DNA from: Mytilus trossulus
Taxonomy: Eukaryota; Mollusca; Bivalvia; Mytilida; Mytilidae
Assembly (NCBI RefSeq): GCF_036588685.1
Contig: NC_086378.1
Location: forward strand, 44,679,578-44,743,577
Direction: 5' to 3'
DNA: 64,000 nt
Part shown: one piece after another, positions 1 to 13,286 of the stretch
Layout of the letters: each line of letters starts with the position of its first letter
How positions within the stretch are numbered: position 1 is the first letter of the stretch
The notes under the pieces: model-generated
Told to the model about the DNA's origin: nothing
What the model saw: only the letters and a program-made list of their open reading frames with translations
Databases searched by the model: none
Program-made: the position numbers and the translations under genes

Positions 1-967
1 AATATTTAAGATATAAGGAAATTAAAATTATAGGTATGATATATAAATGAAAGTTTTGATTCTAAAACGTTATACATCTATCTTAAAATACAATCCTTTT
101 ATTACTACCTCATGTGTTTTCAAAATACAAGACAGTAAATATAAAATACAAAAAGTTTTTGAGTCAAAAATTAATTTAGAAAAAAATTTCCGTTGAAAAC
201 TACAAAGTAAGATACTTCAACAGGATAAAATATAATAAATATAAATTGCTCATTTTGGAAATTAAAACAAAGAAAAGGTTGTTGCCGGCATTGAAAATCG
301 AAATTTGTTTTCAATCTTTCCGGTCACAGTTGTAGCTAAATGAAAGGGAGCGATTTTATGTAAGATAGTATTCTTGGAGCAATTGTTTTTGTCATAAGTT
401 AAATTTACAACAATTTAGTTTTAAACACCAAAAATTTTGATTTTAATTCACATTCGATGAGTATTGTTTGCCTTACAGCTAATTTCCTAATGCGTGTAGG
501 GTAAAACTATGATTGTCTTCCTTGCTTTGTTTGTATAAATGTTTACTCAAGCTCTGTAATTAAGCAGTGTATATGCTATTAAATTGAATTGGACATTATC
601 AAAAGATATGCAAACAAAGCAAGCAGGCAAACCAAAGTGTTGATCTACATACATTAAGAAATTCGCTGTAAGTTTCAGTGAGATTAGACGATATGTTTAT
701 TATTTCTCCTTAAGACAATTTGAAATGAAACAAATGACAAACAAAAATGACCCTTTGTCATCATTTTATTTTTACTATAAGATTTTGTCAAATAAGCAGT
801 ATAAATAAATTTTAACTTCATTGCAAGATCGGACATTATTTTACGAGAATTCATCCAGACATCAGTTACATGCACATGTTGCCAGTGTGTCAAAACTTTT
901 AGGAATAATTGATTATCGACCTAACCTTGTGAATACTCAATTTTTTTTAATTTTTTGCAAAAATCGA
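1..967. other. AT-rich stretch without recognisable gene
   Basis: I see no coding signal, repeat structure or RNA gene here. The short open frames present have no recognisable protein character. Confidence 0.5.
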
Positions 968-1175
968 CACTAAAATTAGAAGGATCATTGCATAAGGAAC
1001 ATGTTTACTAAGTTTTTAATTGATAGGACTTCAACTCCGTCAAAAACTACCTTGACCAAAAAAAATGTAACCAAAAACTTTAACCTGAAGCGGGACAGAC
1101 GGACGGACGAACGGACGCACAAACGGACGCACAGACCAGAAAACATAATGCCCATAAATCGGGCATGAAAATAAC
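968..1175 (+). repeat. Interspersed repeat fragment (copy of 20735-21035)
   Basis: The text running from the CACTAAAATTAGAAGGATCAT area through CTTTAACCTGAAGCGGGAC to CAGACCAGAAAACATAATGCCC matches, with divergence, the longer copy in the last intron of gene A (20735-21035). Both carry a degenerate GGAC/GAAC-rich tract near the end. This is a dispersed bivalve-type repeat with no coding content. Confidence 0.6.
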
Positions 1176-1619
1176 TTTCACCTAACCTGTACACAATCGG
1201 GGCAAACGAAAGATAGAATCTACGCAGGTGAAGAAGAAAAAAAAATAAAATGCAGATTGACGCAAATATAAGACAAAATCTACACATGTGAAAGAATAAA
1301 AAAATGCAAAAAGTCGAGATCAATGACTTTTTTATGTTTTTTTTATTATTATTAGAACGAAGGATAAATATAGTGTAGTATCTTATGTGTCCATTTGTGT
1401 TAAATTTCCTCAGGATATTAAAGTAGCGCGACACCTAATAGTTCCTCTTTTCTTGGGAGACGTAGCGTACACCATGTTGGAATCCGTGAAAAACGCAAAA
1501 TAGGACGTTATAATATGACGTTTTTTCCTTGCTAGAAACAACGTCATAGAGCTTTTATGTCACTACCAAGTTGCGTTAGCTGATGCGCATAAACAATTAT
1601 AAATAGGCTGTTTGGTCTT

Positions 1620-2166
1620 TAACTCTTTTTATGCAATATTATTTTATTATTTACTATCATTTACTATCATGTTAACATCGGAGGCGCTTCAAAGAAAAGT
1701 GCATTGTACGATCGACGCTTAAACAATGTTAGTAAAGTATGAAATTGCAAAAATAAGATTCAAAGTTCCGATGAGGAATTCTTTATTAAGAAAATGTTAT
1801 TACCTTTCTGCTAATTCAAAACGTGTTTTTTATGATAAACACGTTTTGTTATTCTATATGTTTAGCACGCTAGTGAAAAGTTGCTTAATGTTAACAAATG
1901 AATGTTTCTTTTTTATTTGCGTAAGTACACAAGTACAAATGTAAACCATATTTTGCTATTGAAATATAAATGTAAACGCGATATCACGTCATAACTCTTT
2001 CTAGGCAATTCTATTTTATTAATAACTATCATGTTAACAGCGAAAGCGTTTCAAAGAAAAGTTGATTGTTTGATCGACGCTTTTACAATCCAAATACAGA
2101 AAAAAAAATTACGAAAATAGCATTCAAAGTTCCGATGAGGTATTCTTTATTAAAAAATTGTTATTA
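1620..2166 (+). repeat. Satellite-like ~370-bp tandem repeat, copy 1 and first half of copy 2
   Basis: Copy 1 starts at TAACTCTTTTTATGCAAT (1620) and copy 2 at TAACTCTTTCTAGGCAAT (1992), giving a period of about 372 bp. Shared landmarks are GATCGACGCTT, CAAAGTTCCGATGAGG and TTACCTTTCTGC. Copy 2 is cut at 2166 by a composite transposon and resumes at 5646. Confidence 0.8.
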
Positions 2167-5100
2167 GGTAGCAATACACAGTTAGGAAAAAAACTTAAAA
2201 TTGACACTCATAATTTTTAAACACCCCCTTTCCCCTCCTGTCTAACAAAGAAGGCTTTATATGTGTGTTATGCATGTATATACTTGTAGAAAGAGAATCT
2301 TCCATAGATTTGATTTCTAATGGTCATAAGGGTGAAATATAATCTCTTTTGGGTGTAACCATGGCAACACTCTGCATTTCTTAGATACAAAATATAGCAA
2401 AAAAGGGGGGTGAACATGTCACAAAAGTCTCCAAAATTTGGTCTAAAGGAAAATTTCAATGAATTACAGTGATACCTTTCCTGAATCCATAGGTTTATAT
2501 CTATCAAGTGGTCCAAAAAAATTCATATGTCTTCCTGCTCGTTTTTCCATAAAATTGAATTGAAAAGATCGAGCGCAAAATCTTTGTTGATAAACACTAC
2601 AATAATTTATGGACCTATGAACGGTACGGATAGGAAAATACGGACTGTCAATCATTGAAATGGCCTATAAAACATGTTAAAATCAATCTAAATGTTCATA
2701 TAAACCCACTAGGAAGGCTATATTATTCTTCAATTACCTAAAAATCAATTTTATTGTACAAAAACTTTCATATTTAAAAAATTCACAGGGGCCATAATGC
2801 GAAACTAAACTTCTAACTGTGTATTGCTACCTTAAGGATTAACATTTTTTTTCCCAATTCCACTTTAAATGGATTTCTGTTTTCTACTAGTTAAAACGAG
2901 CATTTTCGCCTGCTAGTTTTGAAAATCGGTTCAGAAACAAATATTTTATGAAGGTTAGCAGTTGACACTGAAATGCAACAAAAAAGTGATTTTATGAAAC
3001 ATGCCATGTCAAAGTGCATTTTCTCCTTTTTTAGTCAATTTTCTAAAACTATACCTTCTAAGCCTGTCTTTCCTTGTTTAAAAACCTAAATTAACCTTAA
3101 CAGTAGACAACTTTTACAAGTTAAAGCTATTTTAAAGCTCTAGAATGTCAATTTTGTTGTGTATTACCATACCAAGGCCTTGGTTAAAATTTAGTCAATA
3201 CTGAATTTATTTATAACAGCGGGGAAAAAATTGGGCTTAATTCATGCTAAATTGTGACTTTATACTTGCTAAAATAATAAATTTGATTTAGTCGCATGAA
3301 AAAATATAAAGCGTTCCCTTCTGAGGTTTCTACATAACGCGCAATCTTCTTTTCCAAGGGGTAGCCAATAAAGTATCAATTAATAACGGAACCAAGTCTA
3401 TGTGTCAAAATGTCTATATTGGTTGCTAAGGACAATAAACAACAAAACTAACATACATTGTCATACTAAAGGTTGTTTCTTTCCTTAGAATTGTATCTAT
3501 AACCTAAATGTCAATAGTTTTGTGGTATGTTTGTCTGAAAAAAGGCAATTATTTGCTTTGTCAAATGCAATAAGGTAGCAATACACAGTTAGGAAAAAAA
3601 CTTAAAATTGACACTCATAATTTTTAAACACCCCCTTTCCCCTCCTGTCTAACAAAGAAGGCTTTATATGTGTGTTATGCATGTATATACTTGTAGAAAG
3701 AGAATCTTCCATAGATTTGATTTCTAATGGTCATAAGGGTGAAATATAATCTCTTTTGGGTGTAACCATGGCAACACTCTGCATTTCTTAGATACAAAAT
3801 ATAGCAAAAAAGGGGGGTGAACATGTCACAAAAGTCTCCAAAATTTGGTCTAAAGGAAAATTTCAATGAATTACAGTGATACCTTTCCTGAATCCATAGG
3901 TTTATATCTATCAAGTGGTCCAAAAAAATTCATATGTCTTCCTGCTCGTTTTTCCATAAAATTGAATTGAAAAGATCGAGCGCAAAATCTTTGTTGATAA
4001 ACACTACAATAATTTATGGACCTATGAACGGTACGGATAGGAAAATACGGACTGTCAATCATTGAAATGGCCTATAAAACATGTTAAAATCAATCTAAAT
4101 GTTCATATAAACCCACTAGGAAGGCTATATTATTCTTCAATTACCTAAAAATCAATTTTATTGTACAAAAACTTTCATATTTAAAAAATTCACAGGGGCC
4201 ATAATGCGAAACTAAACTTCTAACTGTGTATTGCTACCTTAAGGATTAACATTTTTTTTCCCAATTCCACTTTAAATGGATTTCTGTTTTCTACTAGTTA
4301 AAACGAGCATTTTCGCCTGCTAGTTTTGAAAATCGGTTCAGAAACAAATATTTTATGAAGGTTAGCAGTTGACACTGAAATGCAACAAAAAAGTGATTTT
4401 ATGAAACATGCCATGTCAAAGTGCATTTTCTCCTTTTTTAGTCAATTTTCTAAAACTATACCTTCTAAGCCTGTCTTTCCTTGTTTAAAAACCTAAATTA
4501 ACCTTAACAGTAGACAACTTTTACAAGTTAAAGCTATTTTAAAGCTCTAGAATGTCAATTTTGTTGTGTATTACCATACCAAGGCCTTGGTTAAAATTTA
4601 GTCAATACTGAATTTATTTATAACAGCGGGGAAAAAATTGGGCTTAATTCATGCTAAATTGTGACTTTATACTTGCTAAAATAATAAATTTGATTTAGTC
4701 GCATGAAAAAATATAAAGCGTTCCCTTCTGAGGTTTCTACATAACGCGCAATCTTCTTTTCCAAGGGGTAGCCAATAAAGTATCAATTAATAACGGAACC
4801 AAGTCTATGTGTCAAAATGTCTATATTGGTTGCTAAGGACAATAAACAACAAAACTAACATACATTGTCATACTAAAGGTTGTTTCTTTCCTTAGAATTG
4901 TATCTATAACCTAAATGTCAATAGTTTTGTGGTATGTTTGTCTGAAAAAAGGCAATTATTTGCTTTGTCAAATGCAATAAGGTAGCAATACACAGTTAGG
5001 AAAAAAACTTAAAATTGACACTCATAATTTTTAAACACCCCCTTTCCCCTCCTGTCTAACAAAGAAGGCTTTATATGTGTGTTATGCATGTATATACTTG

Positions 5101-5645
5101 TAGAAAGAGAATCTTCCATAGATTTGATTTCTAATGGTCATAAGGGTGAAATATAATCTCTTTTGGGTGTAACCATGGCAACACTCTGCATTTCTTAGAT
5201 ACAAAATATAGCAAAAAAGGGGGGTGAACATGTCACAAAAGTCTCCAAAATTTGGTCTAAAGGAAAATTTCAATGAATTACAGTGATACCTTTCCTGAAT
5301 CCATAGGTTTATATCTATCAAGTGGTCCAAAAAAATTCATATGTCTTCCTGCTCGTTTTTCCATAAAATTGAATTGAAAAGATCGAGCGCAAAATCTTTG
5401 TTGATAAACACTACAATAATTTATGGACCTATGAACGGTACGGATAGGAAAATACGGACTGTCAATCATTGAAATGGCCTATAAAACATGTTAAAATCAA
5501 TCTAAATGTTCATATAAACCCACTAGGAAGGCTATATTATTCTTCAATTACCTAAAAATCAATTTTATTGTACAAAAACTTTCATATTTAAAAAATTCAC
5601 AGGGGCCATAATGCGAAACTAAACTTCTAACTGTGTTTTGCTACC
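2167..5645. mobile_element. Composite DNA element: three 665-bp TIR units in a 1407-bp tandem array
   Basis: Units at 2167-2831, 3574-4238 and 4981-5645 each begin GGTAGCAATACACAGTTAG and end with its reverse complement (the last right end has one mismatch). Two 742-bp spacers (2832-3573, 4239-4980) separate them and are near identical. The whole block is flanked by TTA (2164-2166 and 5646-5648), and the interrupted satellite reads through cleanly when the block is removed, so TTA is a target-site duplication. A 3-bp TWA duplication fits PIF/Harbinger-type transposition, and no transposase is present. Open frames repeated in each unit (for example 2268-2516) are by-products of the repeat. Confidence 0.85.
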
Positions 5646-6205
5646 TTACCTTTCTGCTTATTCAAAACGTGTTTTTTATGATAAACACTTTTTGTTATTC
5701 TATATGTTTAGCACGCTAGTAAAACGTTGCTTAATGTTAACAAATGTATATTCCTTTTTTACTTGTGTAAATACACAAGTACAAATGTAGACCATAGCTT
5801 AAGTATAAATGTGACCGTGATATCACGTCATAATCATTTTGTGGTAATTTTCTTTTTTTATTTACTAAAAGGTTAAAAAATAAAAAAAGAAGGCGTTTCA
5901 TATAATAAGGTGATTGTTCGATCGACGCTTTTACAATCCTAATACAGAATAAAATTACTAAAATAGCATTTAAAGTTCCGATGAGGTATTCATCATTAAG
6001 AAATTGTTATTACTTTTCTGCTAATTCAAAACATGTTTTCAATGATTAACACGTTTTGTTATTCATTCTGTTCAGTACGTAAGTATTGAGTCACGTGATG
6101 TTGACACTGGTTTATTTCTCAGTTTGAGTATTTACACAACCAGTATGTATACATGTAGCTAATATATCGATATTTAAGTCTAAATGTAAACGTAATATTA
6201 CAAGA
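5646..6205 (+). repeat. Satellite-like ~370-bp tandem repeat, rest of copy 2 and copy 3
   Basis: Sequence from 5646 continues copy 2 with TTACCTTTCTGCTTATTC. A third copy starts at about 5831 and runs to about 6205, where a degenerate fourth copy may begin. Landmarks are the same as in 1620-2166. Confidence 0.75.
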
Positions 6206-7422
6206 CAATTATTTTTAGGTTATTTTCTTTTATTCTGTAGCATCAGATATACATAAAACAAAGAATGCAATTCATATTAAAGTTATAGAAAATGGTGGAT
6301 TAAACCTGGTTTTATACCGCTAAACCTCTAACTTTGTACGCCAGTCTCATCAAATTCCGTTATTTTTTCAATGATAAGGGAACTGAACGGACATGATAAA
6401 TAAAATAGTCAAAATATGGGTACAGCAGTCATCATCCTGTTTCAATTTTAAATGAAACAATTTCGCATGTCTGACGTCAGATACTTTATGCATCACATAT
6501 TTTTGTCGTTCAATGTTTATGCCACAATTTTAAAATTTCACATGGGCAATGTTAGCATACAGGGTTAAAAAATCAAAAGTATGTAAGAATTAATTTTAGA
6601 AATAGACCAAGATTTAAATTAGTCCAAAAGATCTATAGAATTTATAAGAATCCACAAATGGCTCATTCCACAACGTGATTAAATAATTTTGACGGTTGTG
6701 GTTCCACTTATATTCTAATTTATAATAGAAATATAACATAATGACATATAATAAAACACTAACATACTGACAGGGACTTTTAAAGTACAGAGTCACGTTA
6801 TAAGAACCAACGAAACACAAAGTCGCATATATAAAACAATTGAGCAAACAATGAAAGATAATACAAACACATTGACGGGATTTATAAGTACTGAACCTCG
6901 TTAAATGGATATCACAGAAAACAATCCAACAGTAAAAGTAATATAAATAATATAACAAAGACAAATGAAAAAAACAATATAACACGTTGTTAAGGTGATA
7001 AACAACGTCAGTATGCAGAATCTATACACCACGACCATCATGTATTATTTGTGAAGATAATACGGAATATTTATCAACAAGGTCTTGGTACCTTCCTATG
7101 AACTTTTTTTAGAAAAAGGACGAGACGTTCTTTTACAAACCCCTGTTATTTCATTCCATTGATTTTTTATATCTAATTTTTTTTCATCTTATCAACTCCG
7201 GACTATTTAAAGCTTTATCTATTGTAAACACAATATAATTGATCCTTGTCTCTTATTCTCTTTGTTTTGCTGACAAATTGACTAATTTATGTATATCCGG
7301 TGTCATTTTCCCCCGTGTTTATATCCTTACTACATGTATTAGGACTCAAAAGAGTATCTTGTTTATATTGTTCGATTTGCATTAAAAAAAATTACAGAAT
7401 GTTTAAAGACTTATTTTATAAC
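6206..7422. other. Intergenic AT-rich stretch
   Basis: I see no supported gene or clear repeat. A 123-codon minus-strand open frame at 6614-6985 lacks any domain and reads like low-complexity AT-rich sequence. Confidence 0.45.
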
Positions 7423-7424
7423 GA

Positions 7425-10123
7425 CCCTTACAGAAATGAAAAGTTTGCTGCAATATTGCAACAATATAGCGGCAATATTGCGGCAAACAAATTTGTTTGC
7501 AAGAAGTGTTTGCAAGAAAGTTGCAGGTTGTTGCAGCTACCTGCAATATTCCCGCAATGTTACTGCAACAAAATTTGTTTGCAAGAAAATTGCAGCAAGT
7601 TTGCTGCAATGTTGCAAGAAAGAATTTGTTTGCCAGAAAGTTGCAGGAACCTTTTCTTTTATTATTTAAGGAAAGACTATTTGCAACAACTTTGCAAGAA
7701 AAATTTCTTTAATAATGTCAGACATGTAGTAATGCACCAATATTTCAAGCATTTTAAAATATTACATTTTTAAAGATTTAAGGTTCAAATAATACACAAC
7801 GTATGGTTTCTTTGAACATTCAGTTATGGAATTACTTCAAATTATCTAAATTTGTTATGGTCATACTTTATTTTACTCAGATAAATCTGGATATTTGAAT
7901 AATTTATTTGAAATAATCTTCAAATAACAATTAATGCTTATAAAGAATTCCTAAACTGCACATTTATCACAATTTTAGATATTTTGTAAGGAAAGAATTC
8001 TTTGGTATTCATTTCAACAAATTAAATCTAAATAATTGAGTCATAATAATTTTTGTTCTATATGTATTATTATGCCTTTTTGTCACTTTTTTGTGACATT
8101 TTTCTATAAACAATATTTGTAATTCTAATATTTTCAATCAAATGAATTTAGCCTCACCTGCAGTTTAATTTCTAGTATCATTATTTTAAAATTATTTATA
8201 CACAAATTATCTTTCTCATCTCAATTAGTAATATGAGCTGGTGATAGAAATGTAATGTGCACATCTGGTTTTCATTATCTGTGGAGCTGTAGAGACAGGA
8301 AGTACCATAAATTATTGTACACAGAGTTGGAGGCCAAATTAAGGGCAGAGCATTTCTTGTTTGTATATATTTCCATTATAACTTATAAAACCAAAGATAA
8401 AAAAGATGTATTTATAATTATTCATATATTATAATAAATAACAAATATTCAAGATTTAGGCAATGGATATTTATAATTGTGGGCAAATTTCAAAGGGATC
8501 ACATTGAAACAATACCCTAAGCAACCTTGATCAACATATATTCAAAATTTGAACTGGACATGAACATGCATACAACAAACAAAGATGTCTTCTATCAGGA
8601 ACAAAGTAATATGAATTTTACAATGGATTTAGACATGTTAGATCCAAAAGATCCAATTGATTCTATTGACACTGGGTAATGCAGATGCTAGCCTTCAGTT
8701 GACATGACTCTTGGATTCAGGAAGATTGGTGTTTACACACAATTTGGACAACATCTTTTGGTAAGTAAAATGGAGTTGAATGTCCACCATTTTGAATAAG
8801 TGCATGCTCTTTAACAGTTCAAATAGTGATAAATAAAGAGTCTTCTTAATTTAATAGAGTTGGCAAAAGTATTAGACAATAGATTTATGCACATGAATAT
8901 TATCAATATTGTGTAAGACAGGAGATATTTTTTTAAATCTTTTAATTACTGTATGTTTTAGAAATAACATTACTTATATTGAAACAAGAAATCTTCTAAT
9001 AAAAGCAGTTTGGTATTAAATTAGAGATCTGTGATTTAACTGTGCCAATAAGAGGTTTGTCAACACATGGCAACAATGTATAGCTTTCATATATATATAT
9101 ATACACAACTTATCACAAAAATTAACATTTTAAAGAATAGACTAGACCAATTATGTTATAGTTCAATGAAAAACAAATATTCAAAAAAACCAATAACAAC
9201 CTAGTACTGACATGAGGTTAAATGTATTCTATAGTTATATGCAATTTCTAGAAGGACTTGATCACTTTTAGACTTTGGCGCTTTAAGTGAAACAAATTCA
9301 TGCGTAGCGAGTCATTTAACAGTGAGCACCAAATTTGTTATGTTATTTTGAATAGACAGAAAAAATATTACAGTCATTTCTTATAATTTAATACTAAATT
9401 CCATTTTAAACCGTAAAAAGCTATGATAAAACGTTGATAATATCACGGTCACAAGACTAAATTATGTATATGGGCTGATAACAAAATAACGTCAGCCAAT
9501 CAGAAGACAAGTTACATCCAAAATTAAACCATATAGTAGTAACTTATATCTGTGTATCTTTATAATTTTAGTTATTTTTTTTATGTCTACTAATTAAAAT
9601 TCTTCAACTTTTATTTTGCAGTATTTTTGAAATCAGAAAATTCAACTTTAAGGACAGTGAGACTTATAGAGAAACAGAACTGAAAGCTTCACAGATGTAA
9701 CACGACAACCTATAGAGGACAGAGACCATTTTCAACCTACAGAGGACAGAGACATTTTTTTTTTTATTATTAAATCATAGATTATTAAATGTTTAGTTTT
9801 TAATTCCAAATTTTACACCTGAATTGTTGAAAGATTTGCTGCAATGTTGCCGCAATATTGCAAGAAATTAATTTTCCTGCAATAATGCTGCAACATTGCA
9901 GCTAATGAACTTGCCGCAATATTGCTGCAACAATCACAGCTACTGATTTTCCCGCAAACATTTGCTGCAATATTGCCGCAATTTGTTGCGGCAATGTTGC
10001 AGCAACTGTTTGCAAGAAAACTAATTTGCATACGAAAAATGAATATTTGCAGCAATATTGCCGCAACTATTTGCAGCAACATTGCCGCAAATATTTGCAA
10101 GAAGCCTTATTTTTCTGTAAGGG
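7425..10123. mobile_element. Candidate DNA transposon with GCAATATTGC-rich ends
   Basis: The left end reads CCCTTACAGAAA and the right end is its inverse (TTTCTGTAAGGG, ending at 10123). Inside each end lies 250-280 bp of dense, variable TTGC/GCAA palindromes such as GCAATATTGC and TTGCAAGAAA (7440-7700 and 9835-10105), arranged as imperfect inverted subterminal repeats. The middle 2.1 kb is AT-rich and codes for no transposase. Only a 2-bp possible duplication (GA) flanks the ends, so the exact class is open. Confidence 0.6.
8560..9775 (+). other. Possible spliced transcription unit inside the 7.4-10.1 kb element
   Basis: A 39-codon frame starts with ATG at 8560 (acidic, ends DPIDSIDTG). 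A consensus donor GTAAGT occurs at 8761 (TTTTG before it), and a good acceptor (CTTTTATTTTGCAG) precedes 9622. A short frame follows to a stop near 9699, then a 27-bp motif containing ACAGAGGACAGAGAC repeats twice. The frames do not join into one convincing protein, so a non-coding transcript or a captured exon is as likely as a gene. Confidence 0.2.
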
Positions 10124-10125
10124 GA

Positions 10126-11383
10126 ATTGCCTTTACTGGTATGCTTGATATTTGGAAGTAGTTTTTTTGTTATGGTTGATGCCTGCTATCTTTTTTTATA
10201 TGAACAGATATTTCTCGTGTCACAATTGAGTGTGAAACAAAGAATTGATCAGGAAAATTTGAAGTTATAATCGAACGCCAGTCCAATTCGCCTTTTCAGA
10301 GACTATGAGTAATATCATTGTTCGTACACCAAAATGAAAATAACGTTACGTCATTGGTTGAATTTCCATTGTTTAGAACGTTTTTGGCCAATTACAACGT
10401 TTTTGCTTACGCTTTTGAAATATTACCCCGAATACATTAGATTCAGAAACGGCGAGTTATGTTAACAGTTATGTTGATCTGTTTCATAGATGACGTTGAA
10501 TATGTGCCAATTATTGTTATCTCAATCCCGTCCTCTTCTCCCTGAATGTTATATCACCGAATTAGCAGTATCCTGGTTTTCTATGTTACGCTTTGTAGAT
10601 TGTGTATTTTTCTCATTTTTCCCATACAGTAAACCCTTTATCTTCGACTTACGAGTTTGAATTTCCCCGTGATTGTAAGCCCAACCTCCTTTTGACACGA
10701 GATAGGATTAAAACTTTAAACAGAGGAAATGTTAAAAAAAATTAACAGGATATGTTTGTTCATGGTTTAATATAAAAGGATAAATTTATAAGCAAGAACA
10801 AGTTTCAAGGTTGTTATATATAATAACGTGTACTATTCAGAGAGTATATTTCCCTAACCTATTTCTTTTTACATGGGATATGTAATAAAAATACTGTTTA
10901 AATAAAAACTTTTAATTTGAGCTTTGCAGGTAGTCATAATAGTATATACATATGTCAAGAATATAATACAAATGAATACCATGCATGTGATCATAGACTA
11001 TAACTGAAAAGTAAACTCTGAATTAAAGAACTACTAAGAAGTATCTTAATAGAATGAAGCATAACAAAATGAAATTCTATGAGATAGAAATGAAGTGAAA
11101 ATTTCATACCCACCAAACCGAAGGTACGCAAAACAAAACCAAACAAATCTCAGAAACTGCATATTGCAACCTTTATAATAATTCTAAAATAATTTAAATA
11201 GTAAGTCTACACCATCTTCTATAATCCATGTCGAAGACTCGAACCTCGATCCCCCATCACAAGGACAGGTGTACTAACCATTGTATTCTTATACCTGCCG
11301 ATGAATGCTTAAGATTTACCTATTTATTGTGTTAAAAAAGTTTCGAAATAGCAGTTAAAAGAAAAAAAAATTGTTCCAGAAGG
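10126..11383. other. Intergenic stretch without recognisable features
   Basis: No coding frame, RNA gene or clear repeat boundary was found. Confidence 0.45.
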
Positions 11384-11815
11384 CATCATACGATAGAAGT
11401 CAATTAAATTAATGAAACGAATACGGGCTTGAAATCTATCATTAATTTCTATATTTGCCAGTTTATGATCATGATATAAATGGTATTTCATTTCATACTA
11501 GTGACATTTTAACTGTTATTCTATAACTATTTTTGACCAAATTACTAACTGTTGAAGTTGTACAGACATAACCGGAAATGACCACCTCAAAGATGTTTAC
11601 ATTTGTTTTGACATCACACGATAGAAGCCAATTAAATAAATGAAACTAGCACGGGCTTGAAGTCTATCTTTAATTTCTACAGCTGTCAGTATATGATCTT
11701 GATATAAATGGTATTTCGTTTCATACTTGTGACATTTTACTTTTATATTCTATAATTACTTTTGAAGTTGTAGAGACAACCGGAAATGGCCCCCTCAAAG
11801 ATGTTTACATTTGTT
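11384..11815. repeat. Diverged tandem duplication, period 228 bp
   Basis: Two copies begin CATCATACGATAGAAG (11384) and CATCACACGATAGAAG (11612). Both contain ATATAAATGGTATTTC, TTGAAGTTGTA and CTCAAAGATGTTTACATTTG. The second copy is about 25 bp shorter. There is no coding potential. Confidence 0.75.
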
Positions 11816-13286
11816 GATGTTCTGCCACATTTGTAACGCATTCTTGGTTACATGAGACTACGCAAGCCTGTTTTACTAAATGTCACCAGCTAAAACAATA
11901 TTTCTGTAATAATAGTGGAAGATAAGACCTCCACAAAGTATTTAATGCGTTAGGTATTATGGTGACATAGTGATCTTCAAAATATTCATTTATAACTGTA
12001 TCATCAAAATTTCGTTTTAAAAATTATCCAAAAATACTTTTGAATATTTTTTATATTTTCTAATCAGACTATTGTAAAATATTTGTTTCAACTAGCGACA
12101 GCAATACCTAAACAAATTTCAGATAACTAACGTTAAAAGATATCCCAATTTTTACCTTAAATATCGGTGATTTTTTCAGTCAGCGTGAATTATTTTATAG
12201 AGTAAACCAAAAACATCAATAATTTGGTTCATAATTTGATGGAATCATCCTCGATGTTTTGATGTTTAAATCAGCGTGTATGGTTCTTCAAAAGGTAAAA
12301 TATGCGTTTGCAATCATACATCATCCCATTAAATATTTAAATTGTAGAAAAACGCATTGTAATTATTTCAAAACTGAATTTTTGAATGTAAAATTAATTG
12401 TCTGTAAAATTAAAGCAGCTTGCGCAATGCATATGTGTGCTTTGGAATAAGCAGTGTGATATCATCTTTCTGTATCCGCCTTTATGAAATGGCACAAAAT
12501 ATAGGTCACCGATGAGTTAAAAAGATATTTCAATTTAATGCCAAAAAATTGCATTTTTCCACCAAAGGGGGATAATTTGGAGCTTTATCAATGATATAAA
12601 CATTTTAAAAGTCATTAGGGGCCCAAACGAATTGATTTGTTTGGATAATTTTTGTACCATATGATAAAGTAACAACTTATAAAGTAATAAACAAAATTTG
12701 TAATGACAAAAAGATGTTTAATATTTTTCTGAAATTTTTGTACCCTCGAGCCTTCTTATATATATAATTAAGTTAAACAATCGACGAGACTTTTTACTGT
12801 ACCATTCGGAACATTTTATTTCATGGTTTCCGAGTAAGCTACAACCCTCAATCAAGGTCATCATGAACGAAAACCTTAGGAAGAAAAGTTATATGAACCT
12901 CGAGATATAAACAGAAAGACGGAAAATACTAAGGAATATTCTAATATGACGGGTCTTTTGCTTTGTGAATAAACCCATGCTCCAAATATAATAAAACTCG
13001 TTTGCACATGCGTATATTGACTACTGCAGAATAATGAATTTTATCACATTGGCATGCATACATGCATTTATATATTTCATTAATTTAAAACAATTCCAAA
13101 CTCTTAAATGCTGCACATGTTGTTACTAATTCATTTATTATGACTGTAATGTGTTGCAACTCGAAATTGACATATTTGACCTAGATCCGACAACCGTTCA
13201 TGCTAGCTGTTAAAAACTCCCCCTCTTAAAAATCACATTGCCAGTCGTTTGCTTGTTTACAAACAAAAAAGGAAGGTTCATGGAAG
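11816..13286. other. Intergenic stretch without recognisable features
   Basis: AT-rich sequence. Nothing coding or repetitive was convincingly seen. Confidence 0.45.

Noticed and set aside
2268-5469. Identical 82- and 63-codon minus-strand frames repeated three times
   Set aside because: They recur only because the 665-bp element is repeated; they overlap each other in different frames and show no protein character.
7300-7773. 157-codon cysteine-rich frame over the left end of the 7.4-kb element
   Set aside because: The CK/CN-rich text is the GCAATATTGC repeat translated; three overlapping frames are open there.
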